Origin: Agrococcus pavilionensis RW1
GTDB lineage: Bacteria > Actinomycetota > Actinomycetes > Actinomycetales > Microbacteriaceae
Direction: 5' to 3'
NCBI RefSeq assembly: GCF_000400485.1
Contig: NZ_ASHR01000036.1
Coordinates: 1-64,000, forward strand
Length of the DNA: 64,000 nt
Of this stretch, positions 1 to 8,227 are shown piece after piece (the first letter of the stretch is position 1; every line of letters begins with the position of its first letter). The position numbers were made by a program, and so were the translations under genes. The notes below the pieces were generated by a model. The model worked only from the letters and a program-made list of their open reading frames with translations. It was not told where the DNA came from and did no database searches.

Positions 1-260
1 GCACCGCGATCTTCACGAACGACGGCGGCGCCGCCCGCAAGTTCCAGAACGAGATCCAGGTCGGCATGGTCGGCATCAACGTGCCGATCCCCGTGCCCGT
101 CGCCTACCACTCGTTCGGCGGCTGGAAGCAGTCGCTCTTCGGCTCCGCGAAGGCCTACGGCGCCGCCGGCTTCGACTTCTTCACGCGCGAGAAGGCGATC
201 ACGCAGCGCTGGCTCGACCCGAGCCACGGCGGTCTCAACCTCGGCTTCCCCGAGAACTGA
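1..260 (+). CDS. mmsA: Methylmalonate-semialdehyde dehydrogenase, C-terminal part (5' end outside window)
   Basis: The reading frame is open from base 3 and covers the last 85 or so residues of a CoA-acylating aldehyde dehydrogenase. The stretch [17 protein letters not shown] followed by SLFG and [12 protein letters not shown] is the signature C-terminus of the MmsA/IolA family, which converts malonate or methylmalonate semialdehyde to acetyl- or propionyl-CoA with NAD and CoA, in valine, beta-alanine or inositol catabolism. The stop lies 8 bases before the next gene, so the two are probably cotranscribed. The catalytic cysteine lies outside the window. Family assignment is strong; the pathway cannot be decided from this fragment. 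Confidence 0.9.
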   Translation, partial: TAIFTNDGGAARKFQNEIQVGMVGINVPIPVPVAYHSFGGWKQSLFGSAKAYGAAGFDFFTREKAITQRWLDPSHGGLNLGFPEN

Positions 261-268
261 GATAGCGC

Positions 269-1126
269 ATGCGTAGGGCAGACCTGCGCGGGCGGGGTGC
301 CGTCGTCACCGGTAGTGGCGGCGGCATCGGCCGTTCGATCGCGCTCGCGCTCGCCGGAGCCGAGATGGACGTCGTCGTCGCCGACATCGAGCTCGAGGCG
401 GCCGAGCGCGTGCGCGACGAGCTGCTCGCGCTCGGCCGCCGCTCGGTCGCCGTGCGGACGGATGTCTCTCAGGCCGCGGAGGTCGAGGCGCTCGCCGACG
501 TCGCCTACGCGGAACTCGGCGACATCGCCGTGCTCGCGAACAACGCCGGCGTTACGTGGCGGCCGTACCGGGCGAGCTGGGATGCGTCGATCGGCGACTT
601 CGAGTGGATCATGGGCGTGAACTTCTGGGGCGCCTTCCACGGCCATCGGGCGTTCGTGCCTCGCATGGCCGCATCGCCGCTGCCCGCGCACATCGTGAAC
701 ACCTCGTCGATCGCGACGCTGAAGCCGACGCCCGGCCACGCGGCGTACACGGCGTCGAAGGCGGCGATCGGCGGCTTCTCGCTCGCCACCCGAGCGGAGT
801 ATGCGGCGGCCGGGCTCGGCATCGGCGTCACGGTGCTCTACCCCGGCCCGGTGCAGACGGGCTTCGCGACGAGCGAGCGACTGCGCCCGGCGGCCGACCG
901 CGCTGACGCGCGCGGCGTCGTCCCGTGGCAGACGTACACCGACGGCGAGCCGATGCGCGCCGGCGCCGAGACGCCCGGTGCGATCGACCCGGCCGCCGTC
1001 GGCCCGATCGTGCTCGACGCGATCGAGCACGATCGCCCGTACGCCATGACGCATCCGCTGCCGCCGTACGTGCACGAGCGCGCCCGCCTGCTCACCGAGC
1101 TCTCACCCCATCCGCCGGTCGAGTAG
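269..1126 (+). CDS. Short-chain dehydrogenase/reductase (SDR)
   Basis: A 285-residue classical SDR, presumably a cytosolic NAD(P)-dependent oxidoreductase. The nucleotide-binding motif TGSGGGIG lies near residue 15. NNAG is near residue 91. The active-site serine is in NTSS and the catalytic Tyr/Lys pair in YTASK near residue 160. The aspartate after the second beta strand (VVADIE) favours NAD over NADP. It starts 8 bases after mmsA, so it probably belongs to that catabolic operon. The stop codon lies inside a 35-bp palindromic repeat (1117-1151). The substrate cannot be inferred. Confidence 0.88.
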   Translation: MRRADLRGRGAVVTGSGGGIGRSIALALAGAEMDVVVADIELEAAERVRDELLALGRRSVAVRTDVSQAAEVEALADVAYAELGDIAVLANNAGVTWRPYRASWDASIGDFEWIMGVNFWGAFHGHRAFVPRMAASPLPAHIVNTSSIATLKPTPGHAAYTASKAAIGGFSLATRAEYAAAGLGIGVTVLYPGPVQTGFATSERLRPAADRADARGVVPWQTYTDGEPMRAGAETPGAIDPAAVGPIVLDAIEHDRPYAMTHPLPPYVHERARLLTELSPHPPVE

Positions 1127-1151
1127 CCGACGAAGTCGGCGTATCGAGACC
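1117..1151. repeat. Dispersed 35-bp palindrome, copy 1 (terminator-like)
   Basis: The arms GGTCGAGTA and GTATCGAGACC, with inner arms GCCGAC and GTCGGC around a GAAG-type turn, form a near-perfect hairpin that overlaps the stop of the SDR gene. A second copy lies at 2329-2363. Palindromes of this shape are common between genes in Microbacteriaceae. By position it probably acts as a terminator or mRNA 3' stabiliser, but its function is not established. Confidence 0.7.
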
Positions 1152-1185
1152 ACTCCTTGTGGGCGGCCGCCCGCAGACTGAGCTC

Positions 1186-1698
1186 GTGGAGACGCACCGC
1201 GCAGCAGCCCCGGCCTTCGCCCGCGACCTCGACCGAGAGGTAGCGGAGGCACTCGGTCCCAGCCGAGAGACCGAGCTCGACCTCCGCTGGAACCCGCGCG
1301 GCCACCGCGAGCTCTCGACGCCGATCCTGACCGGCCAGCAGCTCGCCCTCTGGGTCGTGCTGCTGGAGCCCGGCGAGTGGGCGGTGCTCGAGCTGCCCGG
1401 CGGCGAGGAGAGCCGCTGGGCGCAGGTGATGCGCGTCGATGAGGACTGCATCGTCGAGGTGCACGACGGCTCCCCCGGCGACTGGGCGAGCCGCGTGCTG
1501 CGCGAGCGCGACGCTGGCGCCAACTCCGACGAGGCAGACGGCCTCTGGCACGGGTTCGACGCCGCCGAGATCCTCTGGGCATGGTTGCACGGTGCGCTCC
1601 CGAGCGGCTGCCGGCGCGCGCGCCTCATGCGGCGCCGCGCCGGCTCGGTCGGCGATGTCGTCTGGTGCACCGCCGACCTGCCGCACGGCTCTCGCTAG
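1186..1698 (+). CDS. Hypothetical protein
   Basis: About 170 residues with no recognised domain. Codon choice is strongly GC3-biased as in its neighbours, so it is likely coding. GTG at 1186 was chosen; an in-frame GTG at 1159 (just after the palindrome) is possible and neither has a clear ribosome-binding site. The sequence is acidic in the first half, has a Trp-rich middle (LALWVVLLEPGEWAVLEL), and ends in an Arg-rich stretch. No signal peptide or membrane segment is visible. It faces the convergent gene ending at 1703. Confidence 0.55.
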   Translation: METHRAAAPAFARDLDREVAEALGPSRETELDLRWNPRGHRELSTPILTGQQLALWVVLLEPGEWAVLELPGGEESRWAQVMRVDEDCIVEVHDGSPGDWASRVLRERDAGANSDEADGLWHGFDAAEILWAWLHGALPSGCRRARLMRRRAGSVGDVVWCTADLPHGSR

Positions 1699-1702
1699 CG
1701 CC

Positions 1703-2137
1703 TCACTCGCCGAGGTAGCTCGCCGGTGTCATGCCGAGCTCGCGCAGTGCCTGCAGCTCCCGGCCAAACACGCTCACCGCCCACGACGCATCCGCTCGCC
1801 GCACGCGCCGCGAGAGCTCGACGAGCGCGAGCACGCCCGGCATCGTCGGCGGCCGCCGGTGAAAGGCGACCGCCCAGGCGAGATCGTCGGATGCGTCGTG
1901 CAGGTCGACGTCGGGCAGCGGGCTGAGCGGCAGCACGAGCGCGCACAGCGCGCACACGTCGCGATCGGAGTAGGGGTCAGCGGGGCGGCGGACGCCGTCG
2001 TGCGGGCAGTCGCGCTGCGCCCGAGCGATCGCCTTGAGCATCGAGGTGCCGTAGCCGCGTGCCGGGTCGGGCCAGGCCGGCGGCCGCTGGCGCCGCTTGA
2101 AGTGCTCGTCTCCGGCGAGCGGTGGTTGCACGTGCAT
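1703..2137 (-). CDS. Hypothetical protein with a small Cys/His cluster
   Basis: A 144-residue protein. The cluster CPHDG...CALC (residues about 46-67) could bind zinc. The C-terminal part (ELSRRVRRADASWAVSVFGRELQAL) looks helical. The start chosen is ATG at 2137, the methionine before VQPPLAGDEHF; the frame stays open further upstream but that stretch is low-complexity Arg/Ala and probably not coding. Function unknown. Confidence 0.5.
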   Translation of the reverse strand: MHVQPPLAGDEHFKRRQRPPAWPDPARGYGTSMLKAIARAQRDCPHDGVRRPADPYSDRDVCALCALVLPLSPLPDVDLHDASDDLAWAVAFHRRPPTMPGVLALVELSRRVRRADASWAVSVFGRELQALRELGMTPASYLGE

Positions 2138-2328
2138 GGGAGCTCCGTTCCCTCGGCGGGTACGGCGCGCCGCTCCCGCTGACTTGCCCAACGCGATCGC
2201 GCCGGGCCGGCTCTTCCCCTGGGGCACCCCGCTCAGCGGAGGGGGTTGCCGTGCAGCCGGCCAGGTACCGATGGCTGCAGCTCTTGAGCCTGCCCCGACG
2301 ATAGCGCGCCCCGCCGACACCGGCCGTC

Positions 2329-2363
2329 GGTCGAGCAACCGACGAAGTCGGCGCATCGAGACC
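2329..2363. repeat. Dispersed 35-bp palindrome, copy 2
   Basis: Same length and arms as the element at 1117-1151 with three differences (GAGCAACC for GAGTAGCC, and GCGCATC for GCGTATC), so the stem is slightly weakened. It lies between the divergent genes starting at 2137 and 2386 rather than at a gene end, which argues against a pure terminator role for this copy. Confidence 0.7.
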
Positions 2364-2373
2364 ACCTCGCCGA

Positions 2374-2379
2374 TAGTCT
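2374..2379 (+). promoter_or_regulatory. Candidate -10 box for a leaderless NYN gene transcript
   Basis: TAGTCT ends six bases before the ATG at 2386, so transcription would start at or next to the A of the start codon. No Shine-Dalgarno sequence is present. Leaderless genes with a TANNNT hexamer at this spacing are common in actinobacteria. No convincing -35 is seen. Confidence 0.45.
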
Positions 2380-2385
2380 CGCCCC

Positions 2386-2937
2386 ATGCCCGAGCGCACC
2401 ACCTACCTGCTGATCGATGGCGAGAACATCGACGCCACGCTCGGCGTCTCGATCCTCGACCGCCGCCCCGAGCCGCAGGAGCGACCGCGCTGGAACAAGG
2501 TGCTCGACTTCGCCGAGCGCGCGTGGCAGCAACCGGTGAAGGGCCTGTTCTTCCTCGCGGTCTCGCACGAGCTGCCGGCATCGTTCGTGCAGGCGCTCAT
2601 CGCGATGGGCTACCGGCCGGTGCCGCTGAGCGGCGAGGGCAAGGTCGTCGACATCGCCATCCAGAAGACGGCGGATGCGCTGGCCGCGCGGGCAGACGAC
2701 GTCATGCTCGTGAGCCACGACCGCGACTTCGCGCTGCAGATGCAGCGGCTGGCCGAGGACGGCGCGCGCCGCGTCGGCATCGTGGGCTTCGGCGAGTTCA
2801 TGGCCGGCGACCTGCGCGACGTCGACGGCGTCGAGTTCTTCGACCTCGAGTACGACGTCGCGGCCTTCACGAGCCGACTGCCGCGCGTGCGGATCATCCC
2901 GATCGACGAGTTCGACCCGCTGGAGTTCCTAGATTGA
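2386..2937 (+). CDS. NYN domain protein (PIN-like RNase fold)
   Basis: A 183-residue protein of the NYN/LabA-like family, predicted metal-dependent ribonucleases. Acidic motifs of the fold are all visible: LLIDGENID at residues 8-16, VVDIAIQK near 87, VMLVSHDRDF near 106, and RVGIVGFGEFM near 128. The C-terminal tail (RLPRVRIIPIDEFDPLEFLD) recurs almost unchanged in a broken copy at 3797-3969. The start is supported by a -10 hexamer placed for a leaderless transcript. NYN proteins act in RNA processing and sometimes in defence loci; which applies here cannot be decided. Confidence 0.85.
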   Translation: MPERTTYLLIDGENIDATLGVSILDRRPEPQERPRWNKVLDFAERAWQQPVKGLFFLAVSHELPASFVQALIAMGYRPVPLSGEGKVVDIAIQKTADALAARADDVMLVSHDRDFALQMQRLAEDGARRVGIVGFGEFMAGDLRDVDGVEFFDLEYDVAAFTSRLPRVRIIPIDEFDPLEFLD

Positions 2938-3152
2938 TGCAGCACAGCTTCGCAGCCTGATCGCTGCCATGACTTCAGGCAAGGTTGCCTCGCCAGGAGT
3001 GTAACGCGAGGTCATGACTGCCGTGGCCTCAAGCAGCCGCGACCGTGCGACGAACCGTGACGGCACCTGCCTGAAAGTGTGTTCCCGATGGGTTTACCCC
3101 CATATGGTCGTCTTCAACGGGACGTTGTTGAGTTGCGCGAGGAAGGCTAACC

Positions 3153-3839
3153 GTGACGGGTTCTCCCATGGACTCATACGATGCGCAGTGGGTGCGCAAC
3201 ATAGAGGCGGCTCGAGAGTTTTATGAGCGCACCGGGAGGATGCCCCGTCTAGCGGGAGGGCAAGATACCGACCCGCATGAGCGACGGCTCGGGCGTTGGC
3301 TGCACAACGCACGCACAGCGTCCCGCAATCCAGCCGCTGCAATGCGATGGAGTGCGGAGCGCGAATCTCAGCTCGACGCTTTGCTACCTCGATGGCGGGA
3401 CTACGGGACAGAGCAAGCGTCTCGCCGCCGATGGACAGCACGTCTCGCCGAACTCGCAACGTTCCTCGCGACAGAAGGGCGTGTCCCGCATGAGACACAC
3501 GACTCGATCGGGCGGTGGCTGCGAGCACAGCGCCACGCCGAGCTCTCGCGGGTACAAAGCGAGGCGATCGAGTCAGTGCTCGCGGGCTGGGCGACGCCGC
3601 CGCCAGGTCGCTGGGCAGCGCGGTTGGACAGAGTTGCGCAATGGTCGGCTCAGCGGGGTCGGCTCCCAAGAGCTTCAGCGGCCGACCGCCAAGAGCGGCT
3701 CGACGGCCTGTGGTTGTCCCAGCAAAGGTCAAGATGGCGTAAGCAAGCGTTGTCGCCTATGCAAGTGGGCGCTCTCGACGAATCACTTCCAGGTTGGGAA
3801 CACCCCGACGGAAGGCAAAGGGCGTCTACGCGCGCTTGA
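3153..3839 (+). CDS. Protein made of three helicase-associated (HA) domains
   Basis: A 228-residue protein with three tandem repeats of the helicase-associated domain (PF03457 type), about residues 13-82, 90-147 and 152-217. Each has the pattern W...L..F....GR(M/V/L)P..........LG.WL...R, ending in LP.W or AGW. HA repeats normally follow a superfamily-2 helicase core and bind nucleic acid; no helicase core is present here. The GTG start has a GAGGAAGG ribosome-binding site. The last 14 codons overlap a remnant of a second NYN gene, so this gene probably inserted into or recombined with that copy. GC is lower than in the flanks. Confidence 0.75.
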   Translation: MTGSPMDSYDAQWVRNIEAAREFYERTGRMPRLAGGQDTDPHERRLGRWLHNARTASRNPAAAMRWSAERESQLDALLPRWRDYGTEQASRRRWTARLAELATFLATEGRVPHETHDSIGRWLRAQRHAELSRVQSEAIESVLAGWATPPPGRWAARLDRVAQWSAQRGRLPRASAADRQERLDGLWLSQQRSRWRKQALSPMQVGALDESLPGWEHPDGRQRASTRA

Positions 3840-3969
3840 TGACCAGCGACCTGCACAACGTGGACGGCATCGGCTACCTCGACCTCGGTACCATGTCGCG
3901 GCGTTCACGAGCCGCTTGCCGCGCGTCCGCATCATGCCAATCGACGAGTTCGACCCGCTCGATCTCTTG
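3797..3969 (+). pseudogene. 3' remnant of a second NYN gene
   Basis: Conceptual translation gives ...YARLMTSDLHNVDGIGYLDL, then after a one-base shift VAAFTSRLPRVRIMPIDEFDP. This matches residues about 125-180 of the intact NYN protein encoded at 2386-2937. The 5' part is missing, the frame is shifted near 3885, and the terminal stop is lost. It lies directly after, and partly under, the end of the HA-domain gene. Confidence 0.8.
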
Positions 3970-4074
3970 TCACTCTCTGGCGTCGGCGCATGCCGTCGCA
4001 CGCGTCCGCGCTGCCGTCGGACGCATTCGCTGTAGATTGCGGCTACTCGCACCTTCACGATGACAGGACCCTCA

Positions 4075-4458
4075 ATGGCACCACGAGCCGTCAACGGCGC
4101 CAAGATCGCACGCGTCGCGGTGGACGCGTGGCCGGTCATCCGAGGGCTGATCGAAGCCTTCGACACCCCTGAACGCAGGGTGCAATTGAGGCGCTGGCTG
4201 GCGAGGGCGGACGCGGCCATCAGGAAGCTGACGCCGGAAGGCCGCATCAGTGCGCGGATCGCTGTGCTGCGAGCGCACCTCGATCGTCTGGACGCCGATG
4301 CCGCCAACGGTCAGGTCTGGAACGAGCGGCTGTCGAAGCTAGAGGCGAAGCGGGCGCTTCTGAAGGGCCCGCTCGATGCTCGCACTCGCCGTGCGCACAA
4401 CAGGAAGCTGGCCGAGGACCTCGAGTCTCTCTGGGCAGAGGTGTTCGCCGCGATCTGA
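4075..4458 (+). CDS. Small hypothetical helical protein
   Basis: About 127 residues, Lys/Arg-rich and predicted mostly helical (APRAVNGAKIARVAVDAW, then RRWLARADAAIRKLTPEGR...). No known domain. The ATG at 4075 has a weak AGGA upstream; an ATG at 4060 is in frame and possible. It faces the convergent gene at 4487. Its coding bias fits a real gene, but the function is unknown. Confidence 0.5.
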   Translation: MAPRAVNGAKIARVAVDAWPVIRGLIEAFDTPERRVQLRRWLARADAAIRKLTPEGRISARIAVLRAHLDRLDADAANGQVWNERLSKLEAKRALLKGPLDARTRRAHNRKLAEDLESLWAEVFAAI

Positions 4459-4486
4459 GACCCGCGCGACCGATCGCGACTCGCTG

Positions 4487-5761
4487 CTACTCCTGTGAGT
4501 CGAGCGGCTCGATCTCTTCGAGGCCACCAGCCCGACGCCGCGCCTCCCGCCTCTCCTGCACTCGCCGAGCGAGTCGCAGAACGGCGTCGTCGCTCCGCTC
4601 TTGAACCCCCGCTCCGATGACTTTCGCGCGCGCTGCCACTTCGCCGCTGATGGAGCCAACTTGGTCCGCAGCGTCGCCGACCAGCGCCTGCGCGGCTCGA
4701 TGCCACGCAGTCTGTTCGAGCCTCTGCACATCGGCGAGCACGAGGTCCGCGTGCCGAGCGAACTCCGCAACGGTGTCGTTGACAGCGTTGGAGCGCTCGG
4801 TGACCCGGCGCGCGCTGAACGGATTCGCCACCCGGTCGCGATTGGTCAGCTGGGAGGAGGCGTGGACGGACGCGTTGATCGCGTCCAGGCTGTCAGCGAT
4901 GCGCTTGGCTCGTGCGGCCCGAGCAATCGTGATGCCCAACCGATGCTGCTCGAGCTGGTGAGACTCCGCCTCAGCCACGCGTGCGAGCTCTAGGACGTAC
5001 TGCCGATCCTGCAGCGCGATCGTCCGCGCGAGCACTCCGAGCCAGAACGATACGTCGCCCCTAACCTCCTCCAGCACCGCAGCAGACTTGTCCGTGTCGA
5101 CCCCACGCTCGTTCACCATCTCGGCCAGCGCACTGAGCTGAGCGACAGCCTCCGCCTGCATCGTCTGCAGGGCGAGAGAGTTTGCCTGCACCTTCGACCA
5201 CGTGACCGACGAGACAGCGCCGGTCGCTTCGAAGATGGCGTTCGCCTCGTCGATGGCGAACATGACGCCGCCGAGCTGGCCGAGTGCCTCGATCTTGCGC
5301 TGCTTGAGCAGCCTGTCGAGCTTGGCGTCGATGACCTCCAAGTACTTCTGGATGTCATCCAGCGCCGCTTCGAGCGACGCTTGAGTCATCACCGACGCTA
5401 GGGCGAGCGGTGCCGCCGGCGTCAACAGCGCCGCGTTCTCGAACTTCAGGTGCTTGACGATCCGCCCGCCCTTGGTACGAACGACCCCGGTCATGAGCTT
5501 GTCAGCCTTGCCGAGGGACTCGCCGTGCTTCTTGACCAGCTCAGCCGATTCCCTGGTGAGCTTGACCCATCTGCCGCTGCTCGCCTGAACTTCTCCGATC
5601 ACTCCGAGCGCTTTGCCCGCGGCTGAAAGTGATCGCTGCGCGACTCGACGCGTGTCGAGCCCAGCACGAGACTCGAAGTCTCGCAATGTCGTCTCGTCGC
5701 CCAGCAACAGGATCCCGTCGTCGCTCTCGATGATGGCGAGCGCGAGCTCTTCGTGACTCAT
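4487..5761 (-). CDS. Hypothetical alpha-helical protein
   Basis: About 424 residues. The middle (from KYLEVIDAKLDRLLKQRKIEALGQL) is rich in heptad-like helices, and the C-terminus is an Arg/Glu-rich helix (LRLARRVQERREARRRAGG). A hydrophobic stretch (LLTPAAPLALASVMTQASL, about 110-128) could be a membrane-active segment or a buried helix, a layout seen in some toxin-like and effector proteins, though I recognise no family. ATG at 5761 was chosen; TTG at 5800 is an in-frame alternative. It is the last gene of a possible minus-strand set coming from 9796. Confidence 0.6.
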   Translation of the reverse strand: MSHEELALAIIESDDGILLLGDETTLRDFESRAGLDTRRVAQRSLSAAGKALGVIGEVQASSGRWVKLTRESAELVKKHGESLGKADKLMTGVVRTKGGRIVKHLKFENAALLTPAAPLALASVMTQASLEAALDDIQKYLEVIDAKLDRLLKQRKIEALGQLGGVMFAIDEANAIFEATGAVSSVTWSKVQANSLALQTMQAEAVAQLSALAEMVNERGVDTDKSAAVLEEVRGDVSFWLGVLARTIALQDRQYVLELARVAEAESHQLEQHRLGITIARAARAKRIADSLDAINASVHASSQLTNRDRVANPFSARRVTERSNAVNDTVAEFARHADLVLADVQRLEQTAWHRAAQALVGDAADQVGSISGEVAARAKVIGAGVQERSDDAVLRLARRVQERREARRRAGGLEEIEPLDSQE

Positions 5762-5831
5762 GTGCTGATTCTGACGGATGCCGACCACATCGCGGCGCAA
5801 CTCTGTCGGATCTAAGCCCGACGCGAAGCAC

Positions 5832-6764
5832 TCAGCCGCTCCGAGCGACTTGAAGGGCAGCCTCCAACAGGCGCGCCTCGCTCATCGTCAGGCGGTGCGG
5901 GCCGGTCGGGCCATTGAAGGAGAACTCGGGCTCGCCAACGACCGGCGCGTCGGCCGTCGTCGGCATCTCCCCAGTCGCATCCTGAAACCGCACCGAGGAT
6001 CGAGGCGCTTGCCGCAAGGCTCGGGGCCGAGGAGCGTGGGTCGGGGCTGGCGGCGCGACGATGTAGCCGGAATCGATGTCGCCGAAGACGACGAGGCGCT
6101 GACCTCCGATCGACCACAAGTAGGCAAGCCACGCACACACGATGCCGTCGACCTCATCCTCGATGCGGTTGAGCGCGCCGTGACCAGTGGCCGCCACGGC
6201 GATCGAGCGCAGTTCGCTCCACCGCGGGAGCGCGCTCACTCTGAGCGTCGCCTCCGCCTCGAGCAGGTCTAGCAAGCGCTCGAACTCCCGCTTGCGGAAG
6301 GCGAACTCGTACTTCGCCTTGTGCTTGTACTTCAGGTTCAGGTCGAGCTCCCAGAGACCGACCATGGCGGGATGCGGATACACCTCGATGGCGACACGGT
6401 TGCGCAGGCTCGGATCCACAGGCAAGCCGAGCCGCTCGGCGATCACAGCTCCTCGAGGCGGATTCATCTCCGGCTTGCCGAGGTTCGTCGAGTGCGGACT
6501 CGCGTCGAAGCGGCCGAACGCGGCGTGGATGGCCGACTCGCAGGCTCGGCGCCCGGTTCGGTTCGTGACGATGAGCGGCGCATCGATCGCAACCACACCC
6601 CGTCGCAGTGCGTGCGCATCGATCCAGTCGATGATCTCGTCATCCGAGCCGGCGCTGCCCGACGCGAGCAGACGACCGTCGGCGCCGACCGCCGCGAGAC
6701 CGGTGCGGTTCTTCGGGCCCCACGCCAGATCGACTCCGACGTGCACGGTCGTGGCGAGCGTCAA
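5832..6764 (-). CDS. DUF429 family protein
   Basis: The N-terminus VGVDLAWGPKNRTGLAAV matches DUF429, a family with an RNase H-like fold and predicted nuclease activity. Further matches are VAIDAPLIV near residue 57, the NPPRG...SLRNRVAIEVYPHPAMV block, and ALNRIEDEVDGIVCAWLAYLW. The conserved acidic residues (D in GVDLAWG, D in AIDAP, E in IEVYPHP, D in EDEVDG) are all present. The TTG start at 6764 overlaps the stop of the upstream gene as TTGA, which implies translational coupling. The C-terminal 70 residues are Pro/Arg-rich. Substrate unknown. Confidence 0.8.
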   Translation of the reverse strand: MTLATTVHVGVDLAWGPKNRTGLAAVGADGRLLASGSAGSDDEIIDWIDAHALRRGVVAIDAPLIVTNRTGRRACESAIHAAFGRFDASPHSTNLGKPEMNPPRGAVIAERLGLPVDPSLRNRVAIEVYPHPAMVGLWELDLNLKYKHKAKYEFAFRKREFERLLDLLEAEATLRVSALPRWSELRSIAVAATGHGALNRIEDEVDGIVCAWLAYLWSIGGQRLVVFGDIDSGYIVAPPAPTHAPRPRALRQAPRSSVRFQDATGEMPTTADAPVVGEPEFSFNGPTGPHRLTMSEARLLEAALQVARSG

Positions 6765-7174
6765 GGCGCCCACCCGCACCAATCGCAGCCTGCGAGCGAC
6801 ATGACCTCGCCGCATCGGGGGCACGGCTCGTTGGCCACCTGGCGGGGGCTGCCGCTCCGCTCGCCACCTCCCGACTGCGCCGATACGGGATGACGCACGC
6901 CCCAGCAACCCGGCAGCCACTCACTCGGGAAGGGCTTGACGTCACCGACGAGCTCCTGCACCTCGTCCTCAGAGCGGAACCCGATGGTCGAACTGTGGTG
7001 CACCTGGAGTGCCGGCTCCCCCGAGCGCCGCTCGACGCGGAAGTGGTCGCTGTACCGCAACAACGCGGCGGCGTCGACCTTCGCCACGAAGTCGGCGATG
7101 AAGCGCTGGTTCTCGAAGGGTGTCCGGTACTCGCGGAACGCGTCCCCGAGCGTGTCGATCGTGCGATCAGTCAT
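6761..7174 (-). CDS. Small protein with C-terminal zinc ribbon
   Basis: A 137-residue protein. The C-terminus CPRCGEVMSLAGCDWCG is a four-cysteine zinc-ribbon-like knuckle. The first 90 residues have no recognised domain. ATG start at 7174. The stop overlaps the DUF429 start, so the two products are likely made together. Probably a nucleic-acid- or protein-binding partner, by inference only. Confidence 0.6.
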   Translation of the reverse strand: MTDRTIDTLGDAFREYRTPFENQRFIADFVAKVDAAALLRYSDHFRVERRSGEPALQVHHSSTIGFRSEDEVQELVGDVKPFPSEWLPGCWGVRHPVSAQSGGGERSGSPRQVANEPCPRCGEVMSLAGCDWCGWAP

Positions 7175-7195
7175 TCCGCCATCCTGCCCCGGAGT

Positions 7196-8152
7196 TCACG
7201 CGACGGTCAGCAGATAGTCGCCGAGCCGCTCACTTCTCGCGCCAGGAAGCTCCGTCGCTGCCGCCCTGGACGCATCCGCCCAGTCCGGCAGGTGCGTCTC
7301 GGCGAAGAAGTCGCGCTCGGGTCGACCGAGGTGATGCATCAGCACCAGCCGCTCCGATCGAGCATGCAACGAGCGGATGCGCTCCGGGCGCAGGTGGGAC
7401 GCGGCACCGAAGAGCGAAATCACCGTCTCGAAGCGGCGCTCGCACAGCGCCTGAAGGAACCGCTCGACCGGGAGCACGTGCACGTCGCGGACCCACTGGT
7501 GCTTGAACAGGAGCGAGTGCATGAGCCCGCGGCTGCGCTCCACGGCGGTGTACCCGTGCTGCTGGCCGGCGAGGCCGAGGTCGAGCGCGGCGCCCGCGCG
7601 CGAGCCGAGATCCGTCACGTGTCGGTCCGTGAGCCCGAGCTGGCGCAGCCGCTCCCCCAGCGCGAGCACTCCGCTCGCCTCGAACGCATCGTCGAAGTCG
7701 AGGGCGGCGAGATCCCAGGGCGAGACGAGATCGGTGGCGGTCACCGGCGCGTCCTGGCGGCCGTACTCGGCGGTGACGGGCGCGATGTTGAGCGCCTTGC
7801 TCACGCTCGTGCGATGCGACATGAGCCACAGCTTGACTCCGCGCTGCATCTCGCGCTGACCGAGCGGCTCTCGACCGTAGGGCACCCCGACGTCCGGCAG
7901 GTGCAGCTCGATGTTCAGGCGCCGGTAGAACTTCCGCGGCATGCCCGCGGCGTGGATGACGCGAGCGGCGCGTTCGTAGATCGCCTCGTCGAGGTGGCGC
8001 CCCTTGATGACGTAGGAGTGCTCCGCGCCGCCCTCGAACGTCGACGCCCACTTCCACTGCCATGTCGGCACTTGCGCGGCCAGCCACGCGATCTCGCGCT
8101 CCATCTCTGCGTCAGCGGTCGCCCGCGCTGACTCTCCATCGATCACCGTCAT
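7196..8152 (-). CDS. Methyltransferase-like protein (class I SAM fold)
   Basis: A 318-residue protein. Residues about 155-260 show a Rossmann-type SAM-binding layout: VTDLGSRAGAALDLGL (motif I position), GYTAVERSRGLMHSL (acidic residue for ribose), then FETVISLFGAASHL (motif IV position). The glycine-rich motif is degenerate compared with VLDLGCGTG, so activity is uncertain. The N-terminal 120 residues contain Trp and His motifs and no known domain. It lies 75 bases downstream of the macro-like/SIR2 gene on the same strand. The substrate cannot be predicted. Confidence 0.6.
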   Translation of the reverse strand: MTVIDGESARATADAEMEREIAWLAAQVPTWQWKWASTFEGGAEHSYVIKGRHLDEAIYERAARVIHAAGMPRKFYRRLNIELHLPDVGVPYGREPLGQREMQRGVKLWLMSHRTSVSKALNIAPVTAEYGRQDAPVTATDLVSPWDLAALDFDDAFEASGVLALGERLRQLGLTDRHVTDLGSRAGAALDLGLAGQQHGYTAVERSRGLMHSLLFKHQWVRDVHVLPVERFLQALCERRFETVISLFGAASHLRPERIRSLHARSERLVLMHHLGRPERDFFAETHLPDWADASRAAATELPGARSERLGDYLLTVA

Positions 8153-8227
8153 GTGGCAACTGTCATGGGAACCGCTGACAACGCTCGATCTGCCGGGGCT
8201 TGCCGGGTGTCTGTGGCCGTCGAGCCG

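Noticed and set aside
155-1075. Long minus-strand frame opposite the SDR gene
   Set aside because: Arg/Ala-rich shadow of the SDR gene caused by high GC in third positions; no motif, and the plus frame has all SDR signatures.
3014-3226. Short plus-strand frame upstream of the HA-domain gene
   Set aside because: It has no ribosome-binding site or domain and overlaps the start of the better supported HA gene; probably non-coding leader.
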